Below are positions 1 through 8,664 of a stretch of 41,210 nt of DNA, piece by piece. Below the pieces are notes generated by a model. That model made no database searches. It was given only the letters and a program-made list of their open reading frames with translations, and was not told the DNA's origin. The first letter of the stretch is position 1; each line of letters starts with the position of its first letter. The stretch is from an uncultured Alcaligenaceae bacterium (GTDB lineage: Bacteria > Pseudomonadota > Gammaproteobacteria > Burkholderiales > Burkholderiaceae_B). Made by a program: the position numbers and the translations under genes. The DNA lies in contig CALFXX010000154.1 in NCBI GenBank assembly GCA_937952975.1, forward strand, positions 1-41,210, read 5' to 3'.

Positions 1-23
1 TTTCTAACACCGTACGATAGAAA

Positions 24-51
24 TTGTTTTAATGTATCCGGTTTTTAAAAT
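24..51 (+). promoter_or_regulatory. Possible sigma70 promoter for the ankyrin gene
   Basis: TTGTTT at 24-29 and TAAAAT at 46-51 are separated by 16 bases, close to the sigma70 pattern. The expected transcription start near 58 would leave a short leader before the proposed start codon at 77. The area is AT-rich, so a chance match is possible. Confidence 0.3.
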
Positions 52-76
52 AGAAATTTTCTTAATAGTTAAAATT

Positions 77-763
77 ATGCAAACTTTTATGATTCACTCT
101 CTTCGCCGTTTCCTTGGGCTGTTGTTGGTCGTACTCAGCGCCGGTTTCGCACTGAGTGGCTCCGCCTATGCGGCAAATGTTAAAGATTACTGGGTGTATG
201 TGGCCAACGATAATGTTGCAGCCGTAAAAGAACTACTCACCGCAGGGTTTGACCCCAATACCCGCAGTCCTAATCAACAAACCGGTCTGATTCAAGCCAC
301 ACGCGATGGGGCCTGGCAGGTTTTTGACGCGTTGCTCGCTGCGCCTAAAATCAACGTCAATGCCGCTAATCAGTACAACGAGACTCCGCTGATGTACGTT
401 GCGTTGATTGGCGATTTACCCAGAGTCAAGAAACTGGTCGCGAGTGGTGCGAAAGTCAATAAAGAGGGGTGGACGCCACTACATTATGCGGCAGTCAAAG
501 CCCGCTCAGAGGTCGCTAAGTTTTTGCTTGAGAATGGCGCGTTGCCCAATGAACTGACACCCGAAGGGGACACAGCCCTCATCCTAGCGGTCAGAGCCGA
601 TAGCGTTGAGACCGTTCAGGTTCTGATTAACGGTGGGGCTGATCCAAGCCTTTCAAACCTCAAGGCTCAAGATGCGATCGATGTCGCGCGTTCGCGCGGC
701 AAAGAGGATTTAGCTCAAGCACTTGAAAAAATTGTTGCGAATCGCAAAACCAAGCAGCAATAA
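77..763 (+). CDS. Secreted ankyrin-repeat protein
   Basis: The protein is 228 residues from the ATG at 77. It starts with a signal peptide (RRF followed by a hydrophobic run ending SGSAYA) and then carries about five ankyrin repeats through most of its length, with typical cores such as GWTPLHYAAVKARSEVAKFL, GDTALILAV and ETPLMYVAL. It should therefore be a periplasmic protein that binds other proteins. The frame is open back to an ATG at 32, but the residues between (MYPVFKIEIFLIV) do not look like a signal peptide and that ATG would overlap the likely promoter; an ATG at 89 is also possible. No clear ribosome site decides among them. The partner is unknown. It is convergent with the lipoprotein gene at 813-1940. 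Confidence 0.85.
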   Translation: MQTFMIHSLRRFLGLLLVVLSAGFALSGSAYAANVKDYWVYVANDNVAAVKELLTAGFDPNTRSPNQQTGLIQATRDGAWQVFDALLAAPKINVNAANQYNETPLMYVALIGDLPRVKKLVASGAKVNKEGWTPLHYAAVKARSEVAKFLLENGALPNELTPEGDTALILAVRADSVETVQVLINGGADPSLSNLKAQDAIDVARSRGKEDLAQALEKIVANRKTKQQ

Positions 764-782
764 GCTCAGCGCAACCTCAAAT

Positions 783-804
783 AACCGGTCTGGCTCGACC
801 GGTT
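783..804. terminator. Perfect inverted repeat between convergent genes
   Basis: AACCGGTC at 783-790 and GACCGGTT at 797-804 form a perfect 8-bp stem around a 6-base loop (TGGCTC). It lies between the stop of the ankyrin gene and the stop of the minus-strand lipoprotein gene. The T-tract is not immediate (CATTCGTTTT on the plus strand), so this is a plausible bidirectional terminator but not a textbook one. Confidence 0.5.
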
Positions 805-812
805 CATTCGTT

Positions 813-1940
813 TTAGCCTTTAGGCAGTACTTCAGGACGCAAAATACCCTTTAGATCTCGGTAAGGGATGTAAATGGTCGGTTTGCCAAAAGAATAGGGC
901 GCCAAACGATAGGGGTCGTAGGTCACTGCCAAGCCATTTTCAAGCAAGGCAACGTTGTCGCTTGGCTCAAACGGCCATAGCTTGTTGTAAGCGGCCGGGT
1001 CATCTTTTGCCAGCGGGTTCTTTTTTAACCACAGTGCATGTTGCTTTTTAAGAGCCTCCTCGAAGGCGGGCATCTTGCCGGGCAACAACATGGATTCGAG
1101 CGTTAAAAGCTTGTCAGTTTTAGGCAACCAATTGAGATATTGTGTTGTTGAGATCCCATGTGCACCACCCGTAAAGATATAACTATCCAGTTGCACAACG
1201 ACGACCTCATCCGACATATATTTCACGCTTGAAGCCAACGCGATCTCGTGGCGTGGTTTCGCAGTTTTAAAGAAATAGAGTTCTAACTCAGGAAGATCGC
1301 GAAAAGCCTTTTCTTGGTTGGTCTCAACCAGCGCGAGTGAGAGCAGGGTCTGTTCAAGAAAGGCATTGAAGCGATCGTAGCCTGTAAACGTCAAACGTTT
1401 AAAGTTCAATACGGGGCATTCTGATCCTTTGCAATCTGGCTTGGTGCGCTTTAAGGTTAAGACTTTAGAGGCAATTTTCTTATCAGCACGGGTAGCGTCA
1501 GACGTGCCTGCCGATCCAGCCGAACTTGATGACTCGGCGTTGCCTGACGCTGAGTCAGCCGTCTGATCACGCGCGGCTGCTGCAGGCTCAATCATCACCG
1601 CTGTCGCGAGCCGGGTAGGCTGTCGCACAGGGCTTGGGATCGCAACCGGGCTTGTTTCGGCTGCTTGAGCACGTACAGTCCCGGCGCGACTCATATCAAG
1701 AGACGGATCAGACACAATATTAGTCGCACCTCCTGAACCACTCACTACCGCAGGCGCGGCTGTTGTTTCGACACTGACTTGAGGCTGAGGCACACGAATA
1801 GAACTACGGGCGGGTGCAACTTGTACGGTACCCGACACCTCAGCCGAGGCTAAGGTAATGTCTTGCTGCACGGTAGGTTTGCTCGCGCACCCTCCGACCA
1901 GCAAGCAGACTAGATACGCAGTAGCGAGTCGAGGCGCCAT
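813..1940 (-). CDS. Lipoprotein with RsiV-like (DUF3298) C-terminal domain
   Basis: From the ATG at 1940 the product is 375 residues. It begins with a lipoprotein signal (MAPRLATAYLVCLLVGGC, with the cysteine as the lipidation site), then has a long low-complexity Ser/Ala/Thr-rich linker to about residue 165. The folded C-terminal half has the pattern of the DUF3298/RsiV-like domain (TGGAHGISTTQYLNWLPKT, then LTLESMLLPG). In RsiV that domain senses envelope stress by binding lysozyme; here no anti-sigma segment is seen, so the role is unknown. AAAGGG lies about 7 bases before the chosen ATG; an upstream start at 1997 would bury the signal peptide. It is the last gene of a minus-strand run with gpx, phr and the peroxiredoxin, 74 bases after gpx. 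Confidence 0.75.
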   Translation of the reverse strand: MAPRLATAYLVCLLVGGCASKPTVQQDITLASAEVSGTVQVAPARSSIRVPQPQVSVETTAAPAVVSGSGGATNIVSDPSLDMSRAGTVRAQAAETSPVAIPSPVRQPTRLATAVMIEPAAAARDQTADSASGNAESSSSAGSAGTSDATRADKKIASKVLTLKRTKPDCKGSECPVLNFKRLTFTGYDRFNAFLEQTLLSLALVETNQEKAFRDLPELELYFFKTAKPRHEIALASSVKYMSDEVVVVQLDSYIFTGGAHGISTTQYLNWLPKTDKLLTLESMLLPGKMPAFEEALKKQHALWLKKNPLAKDDPAAYNKLWPFEPSDNVALLENGLAVTYDPYRLAPYSFGKPTIYIPYRDLKGILRPEVLPKG

Positions 1941-2014
1941 GAGAGAACCCTTTTGATATTGAGGCGGCAAGTGTATCCGCGGGCTGGTAGAAAACAACCG
2001 TCAAAACAACCGGC

Positions 2015-2497
2015 TTAGAGCGCTAAAGCCTGTTCGACTGCTTCGCGCAGTGACTCGGGTGTGTCGGTTGGGGCGTAGCGCTTAAGTACTTGGCCTTTAC
2101 GACCGACTAAAAATTTTGTGAAATTCCATTTAATCGCCTCGGTGCCGAGCAAACCTGGTTTACTCGTTTTGAGCCACTGGTAAAACGGCTCGGCGTTTGG
2201 ACCATTGACCTCAATTTTAGCGAACATCGGAAACGTAACTTTGTATTGGGTTTCACAAAACGCCAAGATGTTGCTGTCGCTACCCGGCTCTTGGTGGCCG
2301 AACTGATCACACGGAAAACCCATCACAATCAGACCTCGACTAGCGTACTCTTGGTGCAACGCTTGCAAGCCGGCATACTGCCCCGTGAAGCCACACTTTG
2401 AGGCAACATTCACGACGAGCAAGACTTTGCCCTCGTATTCGCTTAAGTTCTGCAGTTCACCTTGGATGGATTTGACGCTAAAGGATGTGAGGCTCAT
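2015..2497 (-). CDS. Glutathione peroxidase family protein (thioredoxin-type)
   Basis: The protein has 160 residues, the usual length for bacterial Gpx/BtuE enzymes that reduce hydroperoxides. The catalytic residues are visible: Cys35 in NVASKCGFTG, Gln69 in FPCDQFGHQEPGS, and Trp124-Asn125 in KWNFTKF. Cys81 in the CETQYKVTFP helix matches the resolving cysteine of thioredoxin-dependent members, so thioredoxin rather than glutathione is the likely reductant. The active site uses cysteine, not selenocysteine, even though the strain has selB. No signal peptide is present, so it is cytoplasmic. It starts 5 bases after the photolyase stop, which indicates co-transcription. Confidence 0.95.
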   Translation of the reverse strand: MSLTSFSVKSIQGELQNLSEYEGKVLLVVNVASKCGFTGQYAGLQALHQEYASRGLIVMGFPCDQFGHQEPGSDSNILAFCETQYKVTFPMFAKIEVNGPNAEPFYQWLKTSKPGLLGTEAIKWNFTKFLVGRKGQVLKRYAPTDTPESLREAVEQALAL

Positions 2498-2502
2498 AGT
2501 TT

Positions 2503-3921
2503 TTATCGCAAGTTTTTGAAGGCATCGATCGCGCGCACTCGACTACTTTGCAGATCGACAATTTGTGCAGGGTAATTAAGTGCTTTACGCGAAATTGGAC
2601 TGGGGTTGTGAATCTCTTTTGACCCGAGCGTTGCTAATTCCGGTATCCAATGTTTGATGAAGGCGCCCTGAGGATCAAATTTTTCAGACTGACTAATCGG
2701 ATTAAAGACCCTAAAGTAAGGGGCCGAATCAGCGCCTGTTGACGCGCTCCATTGCCACCCACCATTGTTGGCCGCCAACTCGCCGTCAATCAAATGTTGC
2801 ATAAAAAACGCCTCGCCTTGTCGCCAATCGATGAGTAAGTTTTTAGTCAAAAACATTGCTACAACCATTCGTAGTCGGTTATGCATCCAGCCGGTGGCTA
2901 ACAGCTGGCGCATCGCCGCATCAACAATAGGCACGCCGGTGCGACCCTGAGCCCATGCGTTGAAATCCTCTGGAGCCTGACGCCAAACGACCGCATTGGT
3001 CTCAGGTCGCATGGGCTGATGCATGGACAGCGTCGGATAACCGTACAGCAAATGCTGATAGAACTCGCGCCATAACAATTCGTTTATCCAAACAACAATC
3101 CCTCGTTGCCCAGTATCCGTTTCGCCATGATTTTGAAACATCGCAGCGTGCAGGCATTGTCCAGCCGAAATTAAGCCCGCGGCAAGGTAGGGCGAAAGTA
3201 CGCTTGTACCCGGTATCGCCGGAAAATCGCGATCGGGTTGGTACTGAGCCATACGCGTCTGGGCAAACTGTGTCAGCCGCTCGTGCGCTGCCTGGGTCGT
3301 TGCTGGCCAGGCCTTTTGTAAACCTTCGGGCGTCACCTCTAATAACGCGGTGAGCGCTTGGGGAAAGTCGTCTGAGCTTGGCAACCCAGCCTTCGTCTGT
3401 TTTTTGATCGATGGCGTAATTCGGTAGGGTGCGGTGCGTAGTTTTTCTCGGCAGGCTTTTGCAAAAGGCGTAAATACGCGGTAATAGGCATCGGCACCGG
3501 TCTTGATACTACCCGGTATCAATAAGGTACCGCCATGATGTCCTTGCAAAACGATATGATGCTGCGCCAGCAAGCTGTAAGACGCGCGATCACGCTTGCG
3601 TTCGTTGACGCCGTGCTCACGATTGCAATGAACCTGTTCAACCTGATGTCGCTGACAAAAAGCGAGTAAGGCTTCGGGTAGATCCGTCCAGCGATCGACC
3701 ACGAGTATCTTGAGCGGGATGTTAAGTGCGTCGAGTTCGGCCCGTAGATGCTTGACAGCACGTAGCCAGAAATCGACTTTTAGCGGTGCGTCGTGATGCG
3801 ATCGCCACTGTTCAGGTGACGCGATAAACAAACCAATCGTTGGGCCTTGCGCAGCGGCGGCTGCCAGGGCAGGCTGATCCTCTACGCGCAAATCTGTTCT
3901 AAACCAACAAACAACCGTCAT
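2503..3921 (-). CDS. phrB: Deoxyribodipyrimidine photolyase
   Basis: The 472-residue product matches the length and layout of class I CPD photolyases, which repair UV-induced pyrimidine dimers using light. The N-terminal antenna-binding Rossmann part opens with VVCWFRTDLRVEDQPAL. The FAD-binding C-terminal part has LLWREFYQHLLYGYP, then TGVPIVDAAMRQL, GWMHNRLRM, and NGGWQWSASTGADSAPYFR followed by FNPISQSEKFDP. The WxWxASTG stretch contains the conserved FAD and electron-transfer region. AAGG precedes the ATG. It sits 5 bases from both neighbours, with the peroxiredoxin upstream and gpx downstream, forming a compact oxidative/UV damage operon. Confidence 0.96.
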   Translation of the reverse strand: MTVVCWFRTDLRVEDQPALAAAAAQGPTIGLFIASPEQWRSHHDAPLKVDFWLRAVKHLRAELDALNIPLKILVVDRWTDLPEALLAFCQRHQVEQVHCNREHGVNERKRDRASYSLLAQHHIVLQGHHGGTLLIPGSIKTGADAYYRVFTPFAKACREKLRTAPYRITPSIKKQTKAGLPSSDDFPQALTALLEVTPEGLQKAWPATTQAAHERLTQFAQTRMAQYQPDRDFPAIPGTSVLSPYLAAGLISAGQCLHAAMFQNHGETDTGQRGIVVWINELLWREFYQHLLYGYPTLSMHQPMRPETNAVVWRQAPEDFNAWAQGRTGVPIVDAAMRQLLATGWMHNRLRMVVAMFLTKNLLIDWRQGEAFFMQHLIDGELAANNGGWQWSASTGADSAPYFRVFNPISQSEKFDPQGAFIKHWIPELATLGSKEIHNPSPISRKALNYPAQIVDLQSSRVRAIDAFKNLR

Positions 3922-3926
3922 AAAAC

Positions 3927-4475
3927 TTACCTTTTCGCTTGCCAGGCTTGAAGAGCGGCTAGCGTATTGCTCACATGCTGATCGGGGTTCATGCCACTAT
4001 GCACGAACAATACTTTTGAGTCAGGCGTGACCACATACGAGATACGACTCGCCATGTCTGGCTTGATCATCATGCCCGCGTCATACGCTTTAATGATACT
4101 GCGGTCGAGGTCGGCAGCCACAGCAAACTTTCCACCACAAGGGCCCTGTGAAAACTTTTTCAAGGTATCCACGTCATCGGCGGATACCCCAATAACGGTG
4201 GCCTTCAGCGCAGCAAATTTATCGGTGGCCTCAGCAAACAATTGGGCCTCAATCGTACACCCTGTTGTAAAGGCCTTTGGGTAAAAATAGACAACAACCG
4301 GGCCCTTTTTAAGCGCCTCGGCAAGCACAAACTGGTAGGTTTGCCCCGCCAATGCCGCAGGTGCAGAAAAGTTCGGAGCGCTTGCCCCCACTTTGAGTTC
4401 GGCCAAGGCGACCGTGCTTTGGAACAAAGAGAGAACTAGGCTTAAGCCCAATAAGAGATTTTTTTTTCTGAGCAT
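3927..4475 (-). CDS. Exported peroxiredoxin (AhpC/TSA, PrxQ/BCP-like)
   Basis: From the ATG at 4475 the product is 182 residues, with a signal peptide (MLRKKNLLLGLSLVLSLFQS then TVALA before ELK). The thioredoxin fold carries the peroxidatic Cys73 in PKAFTTGCTIEAQ. In PrxQ/BCP enzymes a resolving cysteine usually lies five residues later; here that position is Gln78. A different cysteine occurs in the GPCGGKFAVAAD segment and could serve instead. AGGA lies about 9 bases before this ATG; the longer frame from 4532 adds a second hydrophobic stretch and is less likely. Export to the periplasm implies detoxification of peroxide there. First gene of the phr-gpx run, divergent from the small secreted protein at 4552. 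Confidence 0.88.
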   Translation of the reverse strand: MLRKKNLLLGLSLVLSLFQSTVALAELKVGASAPNFSAPAALAGQTYQFVLAEALKKGPVVVYFYPKAFTTGCTIEAQLFAEATDKFAALKATVIGVSADDVDTLKKFSQGPCGGKFAVAADLDRSIIKAYDAGMMIKPDMASRISYVVTPDSKVLFVHSGMNPDQHVSNTLAALQAWQAKR

Positions 4476-4551
4476 GACCGTCGATCCTATTAAAACCAGT
4501 AAAAAAAAAGCGTACATTACCAAGAGTACCAAGTTATATGTGGAATGAGCG

Positions 4552-4911
4552 ATGAAAACGGTTTTTTTGCGTAGGCGTATTACCCTGTGTACGACAGGGT
4601 TACTGGCATGTCTTACATTTCTAAATATCTCTGTTGCGCAGGCTCAGGGCGCATTGCCTTTGCCGCCACCACCTGAAATTCAATGGCCAGAACCAGAGCC
4701 TGAGCGCTGGACGCAAGAAGACGTGACTCTTGAGCAGAGGTTTGAAACAGCAAGAAAAGAGTCGCTAGCGGCCCATCAAGAGGCGCTCAATGCATGCAAA
4801 GTGGTTCATCCCTCTGAGCAGGCTGACTGCGTTCAACAAGCCAAGGCTCAGCTCGACCTCGAGTTAGCGCAGCTTAAGGCGAAAGCCCGTTTTGGTATGG
4901 AGCCCAACTAG
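4552..4911 (+). CDS. Small secreted protein of unknown function
   Basis: The 119-residue protein has a signal peptide (positively charged MKTVFLRRR, hydrophobic core, cleavage likely after AQAQ). The mature part begins with a proline-rich segment (ALPLPPPPEIQWPEPEPE) followed by a charged, probably helical region with two cysteines spaced 11 residues apart (ACKVVHPSEQADC), consistent with a disulfide hairpin. I do not recognise the family. It is divergent from the exported peroxiredoxin, sharing a 76-base upstream region, so the two could be co-regulated. Confidence 0.7.
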   Translation: MKTVFLRRRITLCTTGLLACLTFLNISVAQAQGALPLPPPPEIQWPEPEPERWTQEDVTLEQRFETARKESLAAHQEALNACKVVHPSEQADCVQQAKAQLDLELAQLKAKARFGMEPN

Positions 4912-4954
4912 CAGGCTGAGAACCCACTAAGCCCAGCGAGTACTGTTCGCTCTG

Positions 4955-4978
4955 TGCTGACCGCTTGTGCTGTCAGCA
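4955..4978 (+). terminator. Weak hairpin after the small secreted protein
   Basis: TGCTGAC at 4955-4961 pairs with GTCAGCA at 4972-4978 around a 10-base loop. There is no T-tract. It lies between convergent genes (4911 plus, 5012 minus), where a terminator is expected. Confidence 0.25.
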
Positions 4979-5011
4979 TATACTGGCACCGTGTACATAT
5001 AGGGCGTTGAC

Positions 5012-5416
5012 TCAGTTCATGCGGCCGTGACTGCCACCTAAGCTAAAGCGCCCCGCGCCTAACAGGGCGACCACTAACGCACCCATTAAAAACAGGCCTT
5101 GCAGTTCAAGTGCCCAGCCACCCGTTTTGGTGAGAGTTAACACCTGCGAAGCATGCGCCAAATAAACGGCTAACCCCATGTTAAACACGATCACGAGTGC
5201 CCCAGCACGGGTGAGTACGCCGATAATTAACAACGACGGGGCGATGATTTCGCCAATAAAGACGCCAAAGGCGAGCCACGCTGGCCAGCCTTGCGCCACG
5301 ACGAGCGCCGTGATCGTGTCAATGCCGTTAGCGAGCTTAAACAGCCCGTGCATTAGAAGCAGAATGCCGATCGTGAGTCGCAGGAGCAGTTTGCCAGCGT
5401 CGTCAAAACGGTTCAT
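5012..5416 (-). CDS. DoxX family membrane protein
   Basis: The 134-residue protein has four predicted membrane helices (about residues 10-30, 43-65, 68-88 and 105-125) and the DoxX opening pattern LLRLTIGILLLMHGLFKL, plus FGVFIGEIIAPSLLIIGVLTR in two adjoining stretches. DoxX-type proteins are small inner-membrane proteins associated with quinone or thiol redox processes in some bacteria. No partner gene here narrows the role. Monocistronic; its upstream 233 bases (5417-5649) contain a short plus-strand frame I do not regard as a gene. Confidence 0.88.
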   Translation of the reverse strand: MNRFDDAGKLLLRLTIGILLLMHGLFKLANGIDTITALVVAQGWPAWLAFGVFIGEIIAPSLLIIGVLTRAGALVIVFNMGLAVYLAHASQVLTLTKTGGWALELQGLFLMGALVVALLGAGRFSLGGSHGRMN

Positions 5417-5649
5417 AAGTTGCGTTCTCTAAAAATGTTTGCAGTTGAATGCGTCGCCCCGACCCAAAGTCTTGTGGCGTTAGCGCTGGTGCATTAGCGT
5501 CTAGCACACGCATGGGGCAGAGTTTAATTCAATGCGTGAGTGAACGTGTTACTTTTAAGTGCAAAATACAGCCAGCAGATGCTATGTTCAGACGAGGGCG
5601 GTTTTTAGTCGCCTTGGGGTCTAAACAAGGTATTACATATTAGAAATCG

Positions 5650-6630
5650 ATGAAAATACGCATTGCACGATTGTTTTTACTTACGGCACTAGGCCTATTT
5701 GTCTCAACCAGCCCGTTAGCTGTGAGGGCGCAAGCTTACCCAAATAAATCTATCAAGATCATCGTAGGCTATCCTCCCGGTGGCTCAACCGACGTTCCAG
5801 CTCGAATTGTTGGACAAAAATTAGCCGAGGTATTGGGTCAGGCAGTTGTGATCGAGAATAAACCCGGCGCAAGTGGAAATATCGGTGCTGAGCTTGCTGC
5901 CAGGGCAGCACCCGATGGTTACACCATTTTTTGGGTCTCCATCGGTACGGCCGTCAGTGCTTCGTTGTTTCCTAACTTAAGTTACAGCCTATTTAAAGAC
6001 TTTGTTGCGGTGTCACAAGCCACTTCGGTCACTAGTTTTCTGCTCGTGCATCCATCCTTGCCGATTTATTCAGTGCAAGAGTTGATTACCTACATCAAAA
6101 AGCATCCTGGCGAACTGAGCTACAGCTCATCAGGTACTGGTGGTTCACCACATTTAGCAGCTGAATGGTTTAAATCTCTTGCTGGGATCGACCTTGTCCA
6201 TGTTGCTTACAAGGGAACCAGTCCGCAAATTGTAGATTTGTTAAGCGGAACCGTGAAGGTCGCGTTTCCGACAATGCCTGGCATGATCGAGCACGTGAAA
6301 CAGGGCAAACTCAGGGCGCTCGCAGTCACAAGCGCGGTGCGCAGCCCGTTGCTGCCTGAGGTTCCGACCATGATCGAGGCTGGGTTTGACGGCTATATCG
6401 CAACCTCCTGGAGTGGCGCTATGGTTCCCGCCGGTACGCCCGCACCGATCGTTCAGCAACTGAGCGTCGCCATCAATCAAGTGCTCGCCATGCAAGAGGT
6501 GCAACAAAAACTTGCGGTCAGTGGCGCTGATCCCGTAGGAAGCACACCCGAGGCTTTTAAGGCCTTTATAGAGGCCGAAACGCTTAAATGGGGCAAGGTG
6601 ATTAAAGACGCAAATATCGTCAATCAATAG
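5650..6630 (+). CDS. Bug/TctC family solute-binding protein (1)
   Basis: The 326-residue protein has a signal peptide ending VRAQA and the diagnostic Bug layout: YPNKSIKIIVGYPPGGSTD, VVIENKPGASGNIG, AAPDGYT and VHVAYKGTSPQ. Bug proteins are periplasmic receptors, often for carboxylates, of tripartite tricarboxylate transporters, or signal sensors without a dedicated transporter. No TctA or TctB membrane gene is nearby, so this is an orphan receptor whose ligand cannot be read from the sequence. It is monocistronic and convergent with selB, with only 42 bases between stops. Confidence 0.93.
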   Translation: MKIRIARLFLLTALGLFVSTSPLAVRAQAYPNKSIKIIVGYPPGGSTDVPARIVGQKLAEVLGQAVVIENKPGASGNIGAELAARAAPDGYTIFWVSIGTAVSASLFPNLSYSLFKDFVAVSQATSVTSFLLVHPSLPIYSVQELITYIKKHPGELSYSSSGTGGSPHLAAEWFKSLAGIDLVHVAYKGTSPQIVDLLSGTVKVAFPTMPGMIEHVKQGKLRALAVTSAVRSPLLPEVPTMIEAGFDGYIATSWSGAMVPAGTPAPIVQQLSVAINQVLAMQEVQQKLAVSGADPVGSTPEAFKAFIEAETLKWGKVIKDANIVNQ

Positions 6631-6672
6631 CGCTTCTCTGATCGACGACCCCTCAGCAACGATCTCAAACGG

Positions 6673-8604
6673 CTAATTGCTTTGCTCTAGCGCAAACACG
6701 CTTTCAAGTGGTTTGAAAAGTTTGCGAGCGTCACCCACCCGCTGTGTGACCCCAAGACGATCAAGGACTTCTAAAATTTCGATTGCTAAGGTGCGATTGA
6801 CACCGGCCTGATCCCGAAACTGCGCAGCAATAAAGGTTTGCGTAGGGCTTGCCAAAACCAAGTCGCGCGCGAGCTTGGCAAAATGGACAAAGTTCGCGCG
6901 CAAATAGAAGCGTTCAGAGCTCACGCGAAAGAGCTCACCTTGTTTGACCTTTCGATGCAACATTTCGTTCAAGACCAAGGTTTTCAGCCCTGTCGCTTGC
7001 GCGATGTCAGCCGCCGTTAAGCCTTTAGGTCCCATCGTGGCGAGCGTGGGTTGAATCTTTTGCCACATGAATTGATCAGCGGCATTAGCGCTCGACTGAT
7101 GCGCGGCCAACGACACAGACGTACCGTTTAAGATAATTTTTTGCTCGGTGGCAACGTAACGTACTAAAGCGTTAAACAGGTGGGCCTTCATCCCGGGCGC
7201 TGACTGCTTGCGTAGCTCTGTCAGGCTCAGGCCCGGCGCGTGTGGCTGTGCCTGATGATGTCGCTGCAAAGCACGCGACATCTTTGCGCCGAGTTGTTCA
7301 ATCGAAGTCTTTAACAACGCATAGGTCGGTAGTTTGGCGACGATGCAGGCGTCTGCGAGAGCGAGCAGCTGAGTCGTAGCAGCCTCAGTCAGATTAAAAC
7401 TACGTGCAAAGTGATCAAGGTCAACTCCAGTCTCTGAGTGGCAGGCGAGGAGGGCACCGAACGCTCTTAAAGGATCCGTAAGAGCGAGCGCAGCAAGCTC
7501 GGTTTGTCTCAACACTTTATTTCGTACTCTTGCTGGCGCAAACGGATCAAGCACGATGCCTCCACCAAGCGTACGTTGGGCGGATTGATCTCGAATAATC
7601 AAACGATCGCCGTTTAAGCAGGCAATAGGTTGGCTTAACACCAACTGAGCATGAGCCGTTGCGCCGGGCTCAATCGAGCCGCCTCGCTGAATTGAGACTC
7701 GGGCGACGACTTCAGTCGTGCCGAGATGCAAATGAACCTCGGTCCAATGCCTCAGGACGTGCGTTTCAGAGTTCAACACTGTCAAACTGACATCTATGCG
7801 CGTCGTTGGACCGTGCAGGTGGGCTGCAACGACCCAGTCCCCACGACCGCATTCTTGGGCGCTCACACCAGCGAGGTTTAACGCGCAGCGCTCACCGGCA
7901 GACGCGTGTTCGACTGCCACACTATTGATATGGATACCTCGCACACGCACACTGCGCCCAGTAGGCGTGAGCGTGAGGCGATCACCAACTTGTACGCGAT
8001 GGTTAAAGACTGTGCCCGTGACCACGGTACCGCTGCCCATAATCGAGAACGCGCGATCGACTGCGAACCGAAAAGAGCGCCCCTCAAGCTCAATGCGTTG
8101 TGTGTGACGGGCGGCCATTGCAAGGCGCTCGCGCAGGTCGTTTACGCCCAGTCGTGAGACTGCCGAGCATTCGACAATATCAAACGCAGCAAGGTCTGCA
8201 CCTTGCAATAAGGCGCGCACCTGTTCGCGCACTTCGCTGACTCGCTCAACAGAGACACGGTCTGTTTTTGTCACGACCGCAACACCCGCCCGGATGCCGA
8301 GCAAGGTCACAATACTTAAGTGCTCGATTGTCTGTGGCATCACGCCGTCGTCGGCGGCGACCACAAGCATGACGTAATCGATACCACACACACCTGCCAG
8401 CATATTGCGCACAAAACGCTCATGGCCTGGCACATCGACGAAGCCAATCACAGGTGTATCAGGCAAGGCCAGGTAAGCAAATCCTAGATCGATCGAGATT
8501 CCTCTGGCTTTCTCTTCAGGTAAGCGGTCGGTCTCGACACCAGACAGCGCTTTGACCAAAGTGCTTTTTCCGTGATCGATGTGACCTGCAGTTGCAACAA
8601 TCAT
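6673..8604 (-). CDS. selB: Selenocysteine-specific elongation factor SelB
   Basis: SelB delivers selenocysteyl-tRNA to in-frame UGA codons followed by a SECIS hairpin. From the ATG at 8604 the product is 643 residues, near the usual size. The GTPase motifs are clear: G1 GHIDHGKST at 7-15, GISIDLGFAYL at 35-45 (SelB-specific switch), G3 DVPGHE at 57-62, and G4 TKTD at 112-115. After EF-Tu-like beta-barrel domains, the C-terminal third contains winged-helix repeats (GPKGLTAADIAQATGLK, and a terminal one at AIEILEVLDRLGVTQRVGD) that bind SECIS RNA. The frame also opens at a TTG at 8655, but the ATG puts the G1 motif at its normal distance. It follows three genes on the same strand after a 60-base gap; two of these are predicted UGSC selenoproteins. 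selA, selC and selD are not in the window. Confidence 0.96.
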   Translation of the reverse strand: MIVATAGHIDHGKSTLVKALSGVETDRLPEEKARGISIDLGFAYLALPDTPVIGFVDVPGHERFVRNMLAGVCGIDYVMLVVAADDGVMPQTIEHLSIVTLLGIRAGVAVVTKTDRVSVERVSEVREQVRALLQGADLAAFDIVECSAVSRLGVNDLRERLAMAARHTQRIELEGRSFRFAVDRAFSIMGSGTVVTGTVFNHRVQVGDRLTLTPTGRSVRVRGIHINSVAVEHASAGERCALNLAGVSAQECGRGDWVVAAHLHGPTTRIDVSLTVLNSETHVLRHWTEVHLHLGTTEVVARVSIQRGGSIEPGATAHAQLVLSQPIACLNGDRLIIRDQSAQRTLGGGIVLDPFAPARVRNKVLRQTELAALALTDPLRAFGALLACHSETGVDLDHFARSFNLTEAATTQLLALADACIVAKLPTYALLKTSIEQLGAKMSRALQRHHQAQPHAPGLSLTELRKQSAPGMKAHLFNALVRYVATEQKIILNGTSVSLAAHQSSANAADQFMWQKIQPTLATMGPKGLTAADIAQATGLKTLVLNEMLHRKVKQGELFRVSSERFYLRANFVHFAKLARDLVLASPTQTFIAAQFRDQAGVNRTLAIEILEVLDRLGVTQRVGDARKLFKPLESVFALEQSN

Positions 8605-8664
8605 TGTGTGCGATACGGCTCTGTTTTTTTGACAAGGACGATCTTTGCCAGACAACCGTCCTCA

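Noticed and set aside
5449..5643. 64-residue plus-strand frame upstream of Bug receptor 1
   Set aside because: No ribosome site, composition unlike a folded protein, and it occupies the expected promoter region of the receptor.
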